A stretch of 5,265 nt of DNA from Solirubrobacterales bacterium (GCA_009781575.1 WQXW01000156.1:1-5265), one strand, 5' to 3'; numbered from the stretch's first letter, positions 1-5,265 are shown. Translations and numbers: made by a program. The notes: generated from the sequence alone by a model not told the origin.

Positions 1-1
1 C

Positions 2-217
2 GAGCCGGCCGGGAAGCACGAGCCGGCCGGGAAGCACGAGCCGGCCGGGAAGCACGAGCCGGCCGGGAAGCACGAGCCGGCCGGGAAGCACGAGCCGGCC
101 GGGAAGCACGAGCCGGCCGGGAAACGCGGGCCGGCCGGGAAGCACGAGCCGGCTGGGAAACGCGGGCCGGCTGCGAAACGCGGGCCGACCGCCAAGCGCA
201 AGCCGTCCGCGCAGCCC
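2..217 (+). repeat. 18-bp in-frame tandem repeat (12 units, first six identical)
   Basis: The unit is GAGCCGGCCGGGAAGCAC. Copies at 2-19, 20-37, 38-55, 56-73, 74-91 and 92-109 are identical. The copy at 110-127 changes only its end (AAACGC, His to Arg). Copies 128-145 and 146-163 mix the two versions, and the units at 164-217 diverge progressively. The array runs off the left edge (base 1 is the last base of a preceding unit or junction), so the copy number is unknown. Units abut with no spacers and length is a multiple of three, so gain or loss of copies keeps the frame. Confidence 0.95.
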
Positions 218-445
218 AAGCCGACCGCCACGCCAAATCCGACTGCCAGGCCCGGGGCCACGATCTATGCGACCGGCAGGTTCGCGCTCGCGGCCGGCAC
301 CACCAAGACAGTCGCCGTGGGGCTCACGCCCGCGGGCCTGAAGCTCGTGCGCCGGCGCCGCCGCCGCGAGGTATGGATCGAGCTGACGCTCGCCGGCGCG
401 GCGCCCGCGCAGCCGCTGGGCCGCGCGGTGATGTTGCGCTTCTAG
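2..445 (+). CDS. C-terminal part of a repeat-containing, probably secreted or surface protein (5' end outside window)
   Basis: The reading frame is open from base 2 to a TAG at 443-445, giving 147 visible residues with no start inside the window. Residues 1-72 are twelve hexapeptides. The first six are exactly EPAGKH, followed by variants EPAGKR, GPAGKH, GPAAKR, GPTAKR and KPSAQP. A Pro/Thr linker follows (about 73-85, KPTATPNPTARPG). The C-terminal module (about 86-147) starts ATIYATGRFALAAGTTKTVAV, continues VGLTPAGLKLV, has six arginines in a row, then alternating hydrophobic beta-like residues ending in VMLRF. From memory, modules of this type (Gly/Thr strand, 'L-T-x-A-G-x-K-L', Arg cluster, beta strand) end many long exported proteins of Solirubrobacterales-like actinobacteria. 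The repeat would be a flexible, highly charged stalk or spacer. No catalytic motif is visible, and the function cannot be named without the missing N-terminus. The codon periodicity of the repeats (18 bp = 6 codons) supports this frame. Confidence 0.7.
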   Translation, partial: EPAGKHEPAGKHEPAGKHEPAGKHEPAGKHEPAGKHEPAGKRGPAGKHEPAGKRGPAAKRGPTAKRKPSAQPKPTATPNPTARPGATIYATGRFALAAGTTKTVAVGLTPAGLKLVRRRRRREVWIELTLAGAAPAQPLGRAVMLRF

Positions 446-451
446 CTCTAG

Positions 452-496
452 CCCCGCTCGCCGCCGCGCCCAGCGAGTGTGTGGGGTTCTCTTTTT
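452..496 (+). terminator. probable intrinsic terminator of the repeat-protein gene
   Basis: The site lies 6 bases after the TAG. An outer stem CCCC (452-455) with GGGG (483-486) and an inner stem GCTCGC (456-461) with GCGAGT (473-478, one G-U pair) enclose an 11-base loop. A four-base bulge (479-482) sits on the 3' side. The hairpin is followed directly by a T-rich run, TTCTCTTTTT (487-496), which is rare in this GC-rich sequence. The bulge and the interrupted T-run make it imperfect, but its place right after a stop codon supports the call. Confidence 0.5.
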
Positions 497-547
497 GCTT
501 GCCACGTTGATCGGCTGGCGCGACCTCGAACACGTCCGTCTGAGGCG

Positions 548-615
548 CCGTTGGGGGATTTGTTTTGAGGATTCGTTCCGCGCGGAACCAATCCGCAAAA
601 CAAAACACGCAACGG
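548..615. repeat. 68-bp imperfect inverted repeat, AT-rich arms around a GC core
   Basis: The dyad axis lies between 581 and 582. The inner arms 559-581 and 582-604 match at 21 of 23 positions, the exceptions being A568/G595 and C574/C589. The core TTCCGCGCGGAA is perfect, and the outer part of the arms is TTTGTTTTG against CAAAACAAA. After a five-base mismatched segment, CCGTTG (548-553) pairs again with CAACGG (610-615). There is essentially no spacer, so it could form a cruciform or a long RNA hairpin. The T-tract lies on the 5' side and the A-tract on the 3' side, the reverse of an intrinsic terminator in both directions. Possible roles are a protein-binding dyad, a small palindromic repeat family, or a structured leader. 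The role is unknown. Confidence 0.75.
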
Positions 616-684
616 ACGCTGCTCGGCCAGCACCGGGGGCGGGGCGCCGGCGCGTTGAGCGGGCGCCGCGTTGCCACGGTGAAG

Positions 685-702
685 CGCGCGACGCGTCGCG
701 CG
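685..702. repeat. perfect 18-bp GC palindrome upstream of thyX
   Basis: Nine-base arms CGCGCGACG and CGTCGCGCG meet with no spacer. It lies 131 bases before the thyX start. In DNA this rich in CG steps, such palindromes arise more easily than in balanced sequence, so an operator role is only a possibility. Confidence 0.4.
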
Positions 703-816
703 ACCCGGCCGGGCGCCGCCGCGGCCCGCGCCCGGGGCGCTCGGCCCGCCGGCCACGGCCCGCCGGGCGGCCCGGGCGCAGGCCTCAGCGGCGCCACACC
801 CATCCGCGCCGAGGCG

Positions 817-822
817 TAGCAT
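817..822 (+). promoter_or_regulatory. candidate -10 box of thyX (TAGCAT)
   Basis: TAGCAT fits the TAnnnT pattern of actinobacterial -10 boxes and ends 11 bases before the thyX ATG. Transcription starting about seven bases downstream would leave a 5' leader of only a few bases. That would agree with the lack of a Shine-Dalgarno sequence; the nearest purine run, GAGGCG at 811-816, is too far away. No good -35 is found at the usual distance (CCACAC at 794-799), so this is weak. Confidence 0.25.
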
Positions 823-833
823 CGCCCGGCTCG

Positions 834-1622
834 ATGCACGAGACCACGCCCAAGGTGTTCCTGATCGCCCGGCCCTCGCTGGAGCTCGACGGCATGCGCG
901 CCTATCTCGAGGAGATCGGGGGGGAGTCGTGGCTGCAGATGCGCCTGGCGGGCGCCGAGGCAACGCCGAACGCCGCGGAGCTGCTGGTCGAGTTCGCCGG
1001 GCGCGCCTGCTACCGCAGCTGGGAGCCGGGGCTCAACCCCAACGTCAGCCGCATCCGCACCGACCAGCGCGAGTATTTCGCCAACATCCTGCGCAGCGCC
1101 CACGGCAGCGTGCTCGAGCACGCCAGCTGGTCGTTCGCGCTGCGGAACGTCTCGAGAGTGTTCACTCACGAGCTGGTCCGCCATCGCGCCGGCTCCGCGT
1201 TCAGCCAGGAGAGCCTGCGCTACGTGCGGCTCACCGACATCGGCTTCCGCGTCGCGCCCTCGTTGGAGCCGGTGCGCGAGCGGGTGCTCTCACTGGTGGA
1301 GCAGCTCGAGGAGTTCCAGGTGAGCGCCGCCGAGGCGCTCGGGATCGATGACGAGGGGGTGCCGTTCCACGTCAAGAAGGAGGTCACCTCCGCGCTGCGC
1401 CGCCTGGCGCCGATCGGGCTGTCCACCGACATCATCTGGTCCGCCAACGCGCGCACCCTGCGCCACGTGATCGAGATGCGCACCGCGCCGGGGGCCGAGG
1501 AGGAGCTTCGCCTCGTGTTCGATCTCCTCGCCACGATCATGCTCGAGCAGGCGCCGGGGCTCTTCCAGGATTTCACCCGTCAGCCCGACGGCGCCTGGGT
1601 GCCGGAGCACCGCAAGGTCTGA
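834..1622 (+). CDS. thyX: flavin-dependent thymidylate synthase ThyX
   Basis: ThyX makes dTMP from dUMP in the cytoplasm, using methylene-tetrahydrofolate as carbon donor and reduced FAD (from NADPH) as reductant. It is unrelated in fold to ThyA. The 262-residue product carries the family signature RHRAGSAFSQESLRY at residues 116-130 (RHR loop, then S127 and R129 of the substrate site). It also has HGSVLEH at 90-96, matching the conserved FAD/dUMP-site His-Gly...Glu-His segment, and the C-terminal NARTLRHVIEMR at 205-216. The spacing between RHR and Ser is eight residues, not the seven of the textbook motif. Start choice: ATG at 834 gives MHETTPKVFLIARPSL, and the 'PKVFL' opening suits the longer actinobacterial ThyX type from memory. 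The frame is open further upstream to 477, but that part is Arg/Pro-rich non-coding sequence. No Shine-Dalgarno precedes 834. A shorter start at 894 (MRAYLEE) is possible but would remove the conserved opening. The gene stands alone, convergent with acs. Confidence 0.95.
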   Translation: MHETTPKVFLIARPSLELDGMRAYLEEIGGESWLQMRLAGAEATPNAAELLVEFAGRACYRSWEPGLNPNVSRIRTDQREYFANILRSAHGSVLEHASWSFALRNVSRVFTHELVRHRAGSAFSQESLRYVRLTDIGFRVAPSLEPVRERVLSLVEQLEEFQVSAAEALGIDDEGVPFHVKKEVTSALRRLAPIGLSTDIIWSANARTLRHVIEMRTAPGAEEELRLVFDLLATIMLEQAPGLFQDFTRQPDGAWVPEHRKV

Positions 1623-1738
1623 GCCCCCCGATCGCCGCCGGCCGCGCGCGGCAAAAGGCGTCCGTCCCGGCGCACGCGCGTGGCGACCGGCCACACCAAC
1701 CGCTCATGCGGGCACGGGCGGATGCGTCTCCCAAAAAC
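1623..1738. other. convergent intergenic gap between thyX and acs
   Basis: This 116-bp gap separates two genes that end towards each other. It contains two perfect GC palindromes, GCCGCGCGCGGC at 1641-1652 and CACGCGCGTG at 1673-1682, and a small hairpin CCGC-TCAT-GCGG at 1700-1711. The only T-run usable by acs transcripts is the complement of AAAA at 1653-1656, and the stem before it is weak (GCGT/ACGC). Strong intrinsic terminators are therefore absent. Rho-dependent ending, or hairpins without a U-tract, are possible. Confidence 0.35.
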
Positions 1739-3730
1739 TCACGTTTCCTGGGCCTGCAGCTCCTTGACACGCTGCTCGAGCTGGTCCATCACCACCGGGT
1801 CGCGCAGGGTGGTCACGTCGCCCAGCTCGCGGCCCTCCGCGATGTCGCGCAGCAACCGGCGCATGATCTTGCCCGAGCGGGTCTTGGGCAGATCGTCGGC
1901 CCAGATGATGCGCTTGGGGCGCGCGAACTTGCCGATCCGCTCCGCCACCGTCGCGCGGATGCCCTCCCGCTCCGACTCGCCGCCCTCCAGATCGCCCTGC
2001 AGGGTCACGAACGCCACGATCGCCTGGCCGGTGTCCTCGTCGTGCTGGCCGATCACCGCCGCCTCCGCCACCTCGGGGTGGGCCACGATCGCCGACTCCA
2101 CCTCCGCGGTGGAGAGGCGGTGGCCCGACACGTTGACCACGTCGTCCACACGCCCGATCACCCAGAAGTAGCCGTCCTCGTCCAGCCGCGCCGCGTCGCC
2201 CACCAGGTAGGTCTCGCGGCCGAAGCGCTCGAAGTACCCCGCCAGGAAGCGCTCCTGCTCCTTGTACAGCGTGCGCAACATCGACGGCCACGGGCGGCGC
2301 AACACCAGCAGGCCCTGGGTGTCCCGCACCCCCTCGCCCCGCTCGTTGTACACCTCCGCCTTCACACCCGGGAACGGCTGCGTGGCGGAGCCCGGCTTGG
2401 TCGCCGTGATCCCCGGCAGCGGCGTGATCATGATCGCGCCGGTCTCCGTCTGCCACCAGGTGTCCACGATCGGGCACCGTTCGTGGCCGATCACCTTGTG
2501 GTACCACAGCCACGCCTTGGGGTTGATCGGCTCGCCCACCGTGCCCAGCAGGCGCAGCGAGGAGAGGTCGTGGCCGTTGGGCCACTCCGCGCCCCACTTC
2601 ACACACGCGCGGATCGCGGTGGGCGCGCAGTAGAGGATGCTCACGTGGTAGCGCTCGATGTTCTCCCACCACACACCCCGGTTGGGGTAGTCGGGCGCGC
2701 CCTCCCACATCACCGAGGTCGCGCCGTTGGCCAGCGGGCCGTACACGATGTAGGAGTGGCCCGTCACCCAGCCCACGTCCGCCGCGCACCAGTACACATC
2801 CGACTCCGGTTTGAGGTCGAACACGTACCGGTGGGTGGCCGCCACGCCGGTGAGGTAACCACCGGTGGTGTGCAGGATGCCCTTCGGCTTCGCCGTCGAG
2901 CCGGAGGTGTAGAGGATGTACAGCGGGTGCTCCGCGTCCAGCGGCTCCGGCGGGCACACCGCCGCCGCCGCCTCCACGATCTCGTCGTAGTACACGTCGC
3001 GGCCCGCCCTCATCCCGCACGGCACGCCCTTGCTCCTCACCACCACGATCCGCTGCAGCGTGGTCAGATCGCCCATCACCTCATCCACGCGATCCTTCAC
3101 CGGGGTGGTCCTGCCCTTGCGCGCCGCCCCGTCCACCGTGATCAGCACCTTCGCCTCCGAGAACTCCATGCGCTCGCGCACCGCCTCCGCCGAGAAGCCG
3201 CCAAACACCACGTTGTGCGGCGCGCCGATGCGCGCGCACGCCAGCATCGCCACCACCACCTCCGGGATCATCGGCAGGTAGATGCCCACCACGTCGCCCG
3301 GCCGCACGCCCAGGCCCTTCAGCGCGTTGGCCGCGCGCTGCACCTCCTCCAGCAGCTGCGCGTAGGTGATCTCGCGCTCCTCACCCTCCTCGCCCCGCCA
3401 GTGGAAGGCAACGCGTCCCCCCCGCCCCGCCTCCACGTGGCGGTCCAGGCAGTTGTAGCTCACGTTCAACTGGCCCCCGGTGAACCACCTGTAGAACGGC
3501 GGGTTGGAGTCGTCCAGCACCCGGTCCCACCGGCGAAACCAGTGCAACTCGCCCGCCTGCTTGGCCCACCACGCCTCCGGATCGCGCTCCGCCTCCTCGT
3601 AGATCGCCGGGTCTTTCAGCAGCGCCCGCTCGCGGAACTCCGCCGACGGCTCGAACCGCTCCACGTCGAGGAGCGCCCCGAGCTCGCGCTCGAGCTCCTC
3701 CCCGCTCACCAGCTCAGGATGCGTTGCCAT
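1739..3730 (-). CDS. acs: acetate--CoA ligase (AMP-forming), acetyl-CoA synthetase
   Basis: Acs activates acetate with ATP to acetyl-AMP, then transfers it to CoA, giving acetyl-CoA for the TCA/glyoxylate routes and biosynthesis. It is cytosolic. The 663-residue product is full length (E. coli and Salmonella Acs are about 652). An N-terminal ACS-type cap (about 20-95) precedes the large AMP-binding domain. Motifs: P-loop YTSGSTAKPKG at 274-284; the acetate-pocket segment VYWCAADVGWVTGHSYIVYGP around 312-332; WWQTETG at 425-431, whose second... first tryptophan pair includes the residue that limits the pocket to short acyl groups; and GRVDDVVNVSGHRLST at 526-541 with the hinge aspartate near 529. 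The C-terminal PKTRSGK (615-621) ends in the catalytic lysine K621, and this is the motif acetylated by Pat-type enzymes to switch Acs off. The ATG at 3730 is preferred because AGGTGGAG lies just before it. An in-frame TTG at 3772 has its purines directly abutting and would add 14 unconvincing residues. It lies 101 bp downstream of satP on the same strand, so co-transcription is likely. Confidence 0.97.
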   Translation of the reverse strand: MATHPELVSGEELERELGALLDVERFEPSAEFRERALLKDPAIYEEAERDPEAWWAKQAGELHWFRRWDRVLDDSNPPFYRWFTGGQLNVSYNCLDRHVEAGRGGRVAFHWRGEEGEEREITYAQLLEEVQRAANALKGLGVRPGDVVGIYLPMIPEVVVAMLACARIGAPHNVVFGGFSAEAVRERMEFSEAKVLITVDGAARKGRTTPVKDRVDEVMGDLTTLQRIVVVRSKGVPCGMRAGRDVYYDEIVEAAAAVCPPEPLDAEHPLYILYTSGSTAKPKGILHTTGGYLTGVAATHRYVFDLKPESDVYWCAADVGWVTGHSYIVYGPLANGATSVMWEGAPDYPNRGVWWENIERYHVSILYCAPTAIRACVKWGAEWPNGHDLSSLRLLGTVGEPINPKAWLWYHKVIGHERCPIVDTWWQTETGAIMITPLPGITATKPGSATQPFPGVKAEVYNERGEGVRDTQGLLVLRRPWPSMLRTLYKEQERFLAGYFERFGRETYLVGDAARLDEDGYFWVIGRVDDVVNVSGHRLSTAEVESAIVAHPEVAEAAVIGQHDEDTGQAIVAFVTLQGDLEGGESEREGIRATVAERIGKFARPKRIIWADDLPKTRSGKIMRRLLRDIAEGRELGDVTTLRDPVVMDQLEQRVKELQAQET

Positions 3731-3732
3731 TT

Positions 3733-3740
3733 CTCCACCT
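3733..3740 (-). promoter_or_regulatory. ribosome binding site of acs
   Basis: On the minus strand AGGTGGAG is followed by two A residues and then ATG at 3730-3728. AGGTGG differs at one base from the ideal AGGAGG, with four bases to the start. It decides the acs start against the in-frame TTG at 3772. Confidence 0.7.
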
Positions 3741-3831
3741 CTTTTTCTTTGCCGGGAGTTTCCCTGATTCAACCTCCGTCTCGCCTGCGCGCCTCACGCG
3801 CTCCTGCCTGCCTGCCCGCCCGGCGGCACTG

Positions 3832-4635
3832 TCAGATCCCCGGGCGCCCCACTTCCGGCGCGCGTCCGCCGGGACCGTCGGCCCCGCCGGGGCCGGAGCC
3901 CTGGCCGGGCGTGCTCGCGGATGCCACCGCCGGCTCGCGCGTGGCGCGCTCACCACCACCACCGCCGCCCCCGCCCGGAGCGAGCGGGAAGGTCGGTATC
4001 AGTGTGCGCCCGAAGGTCGAGTTGGTCACCACCGCGAACGACGCGTACCACGCCGCCACCGCGGTCGCGATGCCCACGTAGCCGCCCCAGTGGGTGACCG
4101 TGGCGTGACTTCCCACCGCGCCGATCGCCAGCAGGATGAAGGTGGCGGTCAGCAGCGCGAACACCACAAACACCGCCGCGCTCACGCGCAGCGACGCCAC
4201 CGTCATGTAGGCCGTGAAGATCGCCCACGCCCACAGGTACAGGCCCACCGCGTGGCCCACGTTGCCGCCGATCTGCTTCGCGTAGAACACCTCCAGCGCC
4301 CAGAACGACAGCCAGAAGCCGCCGTATGAGCAGAACGCCACCGCGCCGAACGTGTTGCCGTTGCGGAACTCCCAGATGCCGGCCACCAACTGCACGATCC
4401 CGCCGTACGCGAGCGCCAGGCCCAGCACCACCGGCAGTCCCTTTTCGTTGACCAGGTTGGCATTGAACACCGACAGCACGAAGGTCGTCATCGCAAAGCC
4501 CGCCAGCCCCAGCGGCGCGGGGTCCGCCGGCTTCCACGCCCCGGTTCCCGGGGTCTCCGTCGTGCGTGTCTCTGTCTCGGGGGCCGCGCTTGGCCCGCCC
4601 CCAGCGGGAGTGGGCCGGATAGATGCTGCCTCCAT
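3832..4635 (-). CDS. satP: SatP/YaaH (GPR1/FUN34) family acetate transporter with extended tails
   Basis: Members of this family carry acetate (and succinate in E. coli SatP) across the inner membrane, coupled to protons in the bacterial proteins studied. The 267-residue product has the family marks DPAPLGLAGFA at 38-48, GGIVQLVAGIWEFRNGNTFGAVAF at about 78-101 and SYGGFWLSF at 103-111. Six membrane segments are visible at about 41-60, 67-88, 94-113, 128-148, 152-172 and 185-204, as expected for the family. E. coli SatP has 188 residues. The extra length here is a hydrophilic Pro/Thr/Glu N-tail of about 37 residues and a Gly/Pro-rich C-tail of about 50 residues that includes eight consecutive glycines (221-228). 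ATG at 4635 is chosen because AAGGGAGGG stands five bases before it. In-frame ATGs at 4686, 4683 and 4680, with a weaker GGAAG upstream, would add about 17 residues and would read through a palindrome. acs follows on the same strand after 101 bp, which fits uptake then activation of acetate. Confidence 0.92.
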   Translation of the reverse strand: MEAASIRPTPAGGGPSAAPETETRTTETPGTGAWKPADPAPLGLAGFAMTTFVLSVFNANLVNEKGLPVVLGLALAYGGIVQLVAGIWEFRNGNTFGAVAFCSYGGFWLSFWALEVFYAKQIGGNVGHAVGLYLWAWAIFTAYMTVASLRVSAAVFVVFALLTATFILLAIGAVGSHATVTHWGGYVGIATAVAAWYASFAVVTNSTFGRTLIPTFPLAPGGGGGGGGERATREPAVASASTPGQGSGPGGADGPGGRAPEVGRPGI

Positions 4636-4639
4636 GGAA

Positions 4640-4648
4640 CCCTCCCTT
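4640..4648 (-). promoter_or_regulatory. ribosome binding site of satP
   Basis: Minus-strand AAGGGAGGG contains GGAGG and ends four bases (TTCC) before the ATG at 4635. It is the strongest Shine-Dalgarno in the window and favours this start over the tandem ATGs at 4686-4678. Confidence 0.65.
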
Positions 4649-4650
4649 CG

Positions 4651-4668
4651 CGCCGCCCGCGGGCGGCG
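4651..4668. promoter_or_regulatory. perfect 18-bp palindrome in the satP leader, possible operator or hairpin
   Basis: CGCCGCCCGCGGGCGGCG reads identically on both strands with no spacer and lies just two bases upstream of the satP Shine-Dalgarno. As DNA it could be a repressor half-site pair. As RNA it would give a very stable stem next to the ribosome site, able to limit translation. The function is inference. GC bias raises the chance of such a dyad, but its position is suggestive. Confidence 0.4.
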
Positions 4669-4706
4669 AATCGGATCCATCATCATTGACACTTCCAAAC
4701 GCGCGC

Positions 4707-4718
4707 CCGCATGTGCGG
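4707..4718. repeat. short inverted repeat CCGCA-TG-TGCGG in the satP upstream region
   Basis: Five-base perfect arms are separated by two bases, 72 bases before the satP start. It could be an operator half-site pair for the satP-acs promoter. It is too short to judge. Confidence 0.2.
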
Positions 4719-4736
4719 ATCACCACGTTCTCCCCA

Positions 4737-4762
4737 TGATTACCCGCGCGCGCCCGCGTCAA
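4737..4762 (-). promoter_or_regulatory. weak candidate promoter for satP-acs
   Basis: On the minus strand TTGACG (complement of 4757-4762) is followed after 14 bases by TAATCA (complement of 4737-4742). The -35-like hexamer is good, but the spacer is shorter than the usual 16-18 bases and the -10 lacks its final T. It is the best pair I find in the 170-bp gap between the upstream gene and satP. Confidence 0.2.
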
Positions 4763-4805
4763 TTCGGAGCGCAATCGCGCTGTCAGCCACCCGCGCAGCG
4801 CTTTG

Positions 4806-5265
4806 TCAGCGCCGCGCCCCGCGCTTGCGGCGGCGGCGCTTGGCCGCGGCCGCGCCGTTGGCGCCCCTGGGCTGGGGCTCCGGCACGACCTCCACGGCGG
4901 GCTCGTCGGGCGCCCGCCCTCCGTCGCCCCCGCCGTCCGCGGGCGCGCGCTCCCGTTGGCGTTCCGCCGCGCGCTCGGCCTGGGTCGGCCAGGGGCGCGC
5001 CTCGCCGGCGGCCCACGCGGGCGGCTCCGCGCCGGGCCAGCGCCCCATGAAGAGCAGGCCCAACGCGGCCAGCCAGAACGCCGGCACGATGTCGAAGGTC
5101 GGGCCGAAGGTGGGCAGGAAGATCACGAACGCGGAGATGATCCCCAGCACGCCCATCCACCGCGTGAGCAGACCCACGCGCATCGCGTTGGTCATCGTCG
5201 CAATCATGCCCACCGCCAGCGCCACGCCGGCGATGAAGCCGAGGTAGCCGAGCGTGACGTCGGCG
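4806..5265 (-). CDS. small membrane protein of unknown function, 3' end (5' end outside window)
   Basis: The frame is open from the right edge to a TGA at 4808-4806, giving 152 visible residues. Three hydrophobic segments lie at about 5-24 (LGYLGFIAGVALAVGMIATM), 36-53 (WMGVLGIISAFVIFLPTF) and 58-74 (DIVPAFWLAALGLLFMG). The first loop, TNAMRVGLLTR, is basic, and the last segment runs into GRWPGAEPPAW and RPWP. The rest (about 88-152) is hydrophilic and disordered-looking, rich in Arg, Glu, Gly and Ala, and ends KRRRRKRGARR. A GTG at 5225 could look like a start, but the codons before it continue the first membrane helix (TLGYLGFIAG), so the gene certainly extends further. From memory, 'NAMRVGLLTR-F/W-MGVLGII ... 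GRWP' occurs in uncharacterised proteins of Solirubrobacterales-like actinobacteria. No catalytic motif is visible. The basic tail should lie in the cytoplasm. The 170-bp gap to satP argues against tight co-transcription. Confidence 0.75.
   Translation of the reverse strand, partial: ADVTLGYLGFIAGVALAVGMIATMTNAMRVGLLTRWMGVLGIISAFVIFLPTFGPTFDIVPAFWLAALGLLFMGRWPGAEPPAWAAGEARPWPTQAERAAERQRERAPADGGGDGGRAPDEPAVEVVPEPQPRGANGAAAAKRRRRKRGARR

Larger units (their letters stand above)
446..833. other. 388-bp non-coding region between the repeat-protein gene and thyX
   Basis: No believable gene is seen here. Frames that stay open encode Arg/Pro/Ala-rich strings typical of GC-rich non-coding DNA and cross the terminator and palindromes. 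The left third (about 480-615) is clearly richer in A+T than its surroundings and holds the terminator and the long inverted repeat. The right part (about 620-815) is almost all G and C, with an 18-bp perfect palindrome at 685-702 and many short GGC/GCC runs. A TAGCAT box lies close to the thyX start. Confidence 0.6.

Noticed and set aside
1..217. Regular 18-bp repeats as a CRISPR array
   Set aside because: The units abut with no spacers, are too short, and form an in-frame coding repeat ending in a protein C-terminus.
477..833. 119-residue N-terminal extension of ThyX
   Set aside because: The extension reads through the AT-rich inverted repeat and a G+C-only stretch, and is Arg/Pro-rich with no family resemblance. 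The ATG at 834 gives a typical ThyX opening.
324..1184. 286-codon open frame on the minus strand over thyX and its upstream region
   Set aside because: It is low-complexity Arg/Ala/Pro sequence antisense to two coding regions, with no recognisable domain.
3731..3772. TTG start of acs at 3772
   Set aside because: Its purine run directly touches the codon with no spacing, while the ATG at 3730 has a well placed AGGTGG. The added residues are not like Acs N-termini.
1706..4081. 791-codon open frame on the plus strand opposite acs and satP
   Set aside because: Its translation is His/Arg/Ala-rich with no domain and lies antisense to acs, which has all its catalytic motifs. Long antisense frames are expected in GC-rich codon use.
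4777..4801. Stem GCGCTG/CAGCGC just after the stop of the right-edge gene as a terminator
   Set aside because: The stem has only six pairs with a 13-base loop and is followed on the minus strand by GATTGCG, with no U-run.
4781..4810. Direct repeat TGTCAGC at 4781-4787 and 4804-4810 as an attachment or target-site duplication
   Set aside because: It is only seven bases, one copy overlaps the stop of a coding region, and no element lies between the copies.

Overview
The window is very GC-rich DNA. Its coding style is typical of high-GC Actinomycetota: G/C-ending codons, GTG/TTG start options, Arg/Ala/Pro-rich spurious frames on the opposite strand, and basic protein tails. Two things point, from memory of the family patterns, to the Thermoleophilia/Solirubrobacterales side of that phylum. 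One is the C-terminal surface-protein module with a 'VGLTPAGLKLVRRRR' style end. The other is the membrane protein with 'AMRVGLLTRWMGVLGII ... GRWPG'. The lineage call is inference and was not searched.

Layout, left to right. (1) Positions 2-445 (+) are the 3' end of a gene whose start lies outside the window. It begins inside an 18-bp tandem repeat encoding EPAGKH hexapeptides and ends in a short basic beta-rich module. (2) Positions 446-833 are a 388-bp non-coding stretch. It holds a probable intrinsic terminator for the first gene, a striking AT-rich 68-bp inverted repeat, an 18-bp GC palindrome and a weak -10-like box. (3) Positions 834-1622 (+) encode ThyX, the flavin-dependent thymidylate synthase. 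(4) A 116-bp convergent gap follows. (5) On the minus strand come acs (3730 to 1739), and upstream of it a SatP/YaaH-family acetate transporter gene (4635 to 3832). Upstream of both is the 3' end of a small membrane protein of unknown function, running off the right edge.

The functional core is acetate assimilation. SatP brings acetate across the membrane and Acs activates it to acetyl-CoA. The two genes are adjacent, on the same strand, 101 bp apart, and both have strong Shine-Dalgarno sequences, so a satP-acs operon is likely. ThyX belongs to dTMP synthesis and has no evident link to acetate. I see no mobile element, CRISPR array, tRNA or rRNA, and no convincing new multi-gene system. The less ordinary material is the homogenised repeat array at the left edge, the long inverted repeat upstream of thyX, and the perfect palindrome in the satP leader.
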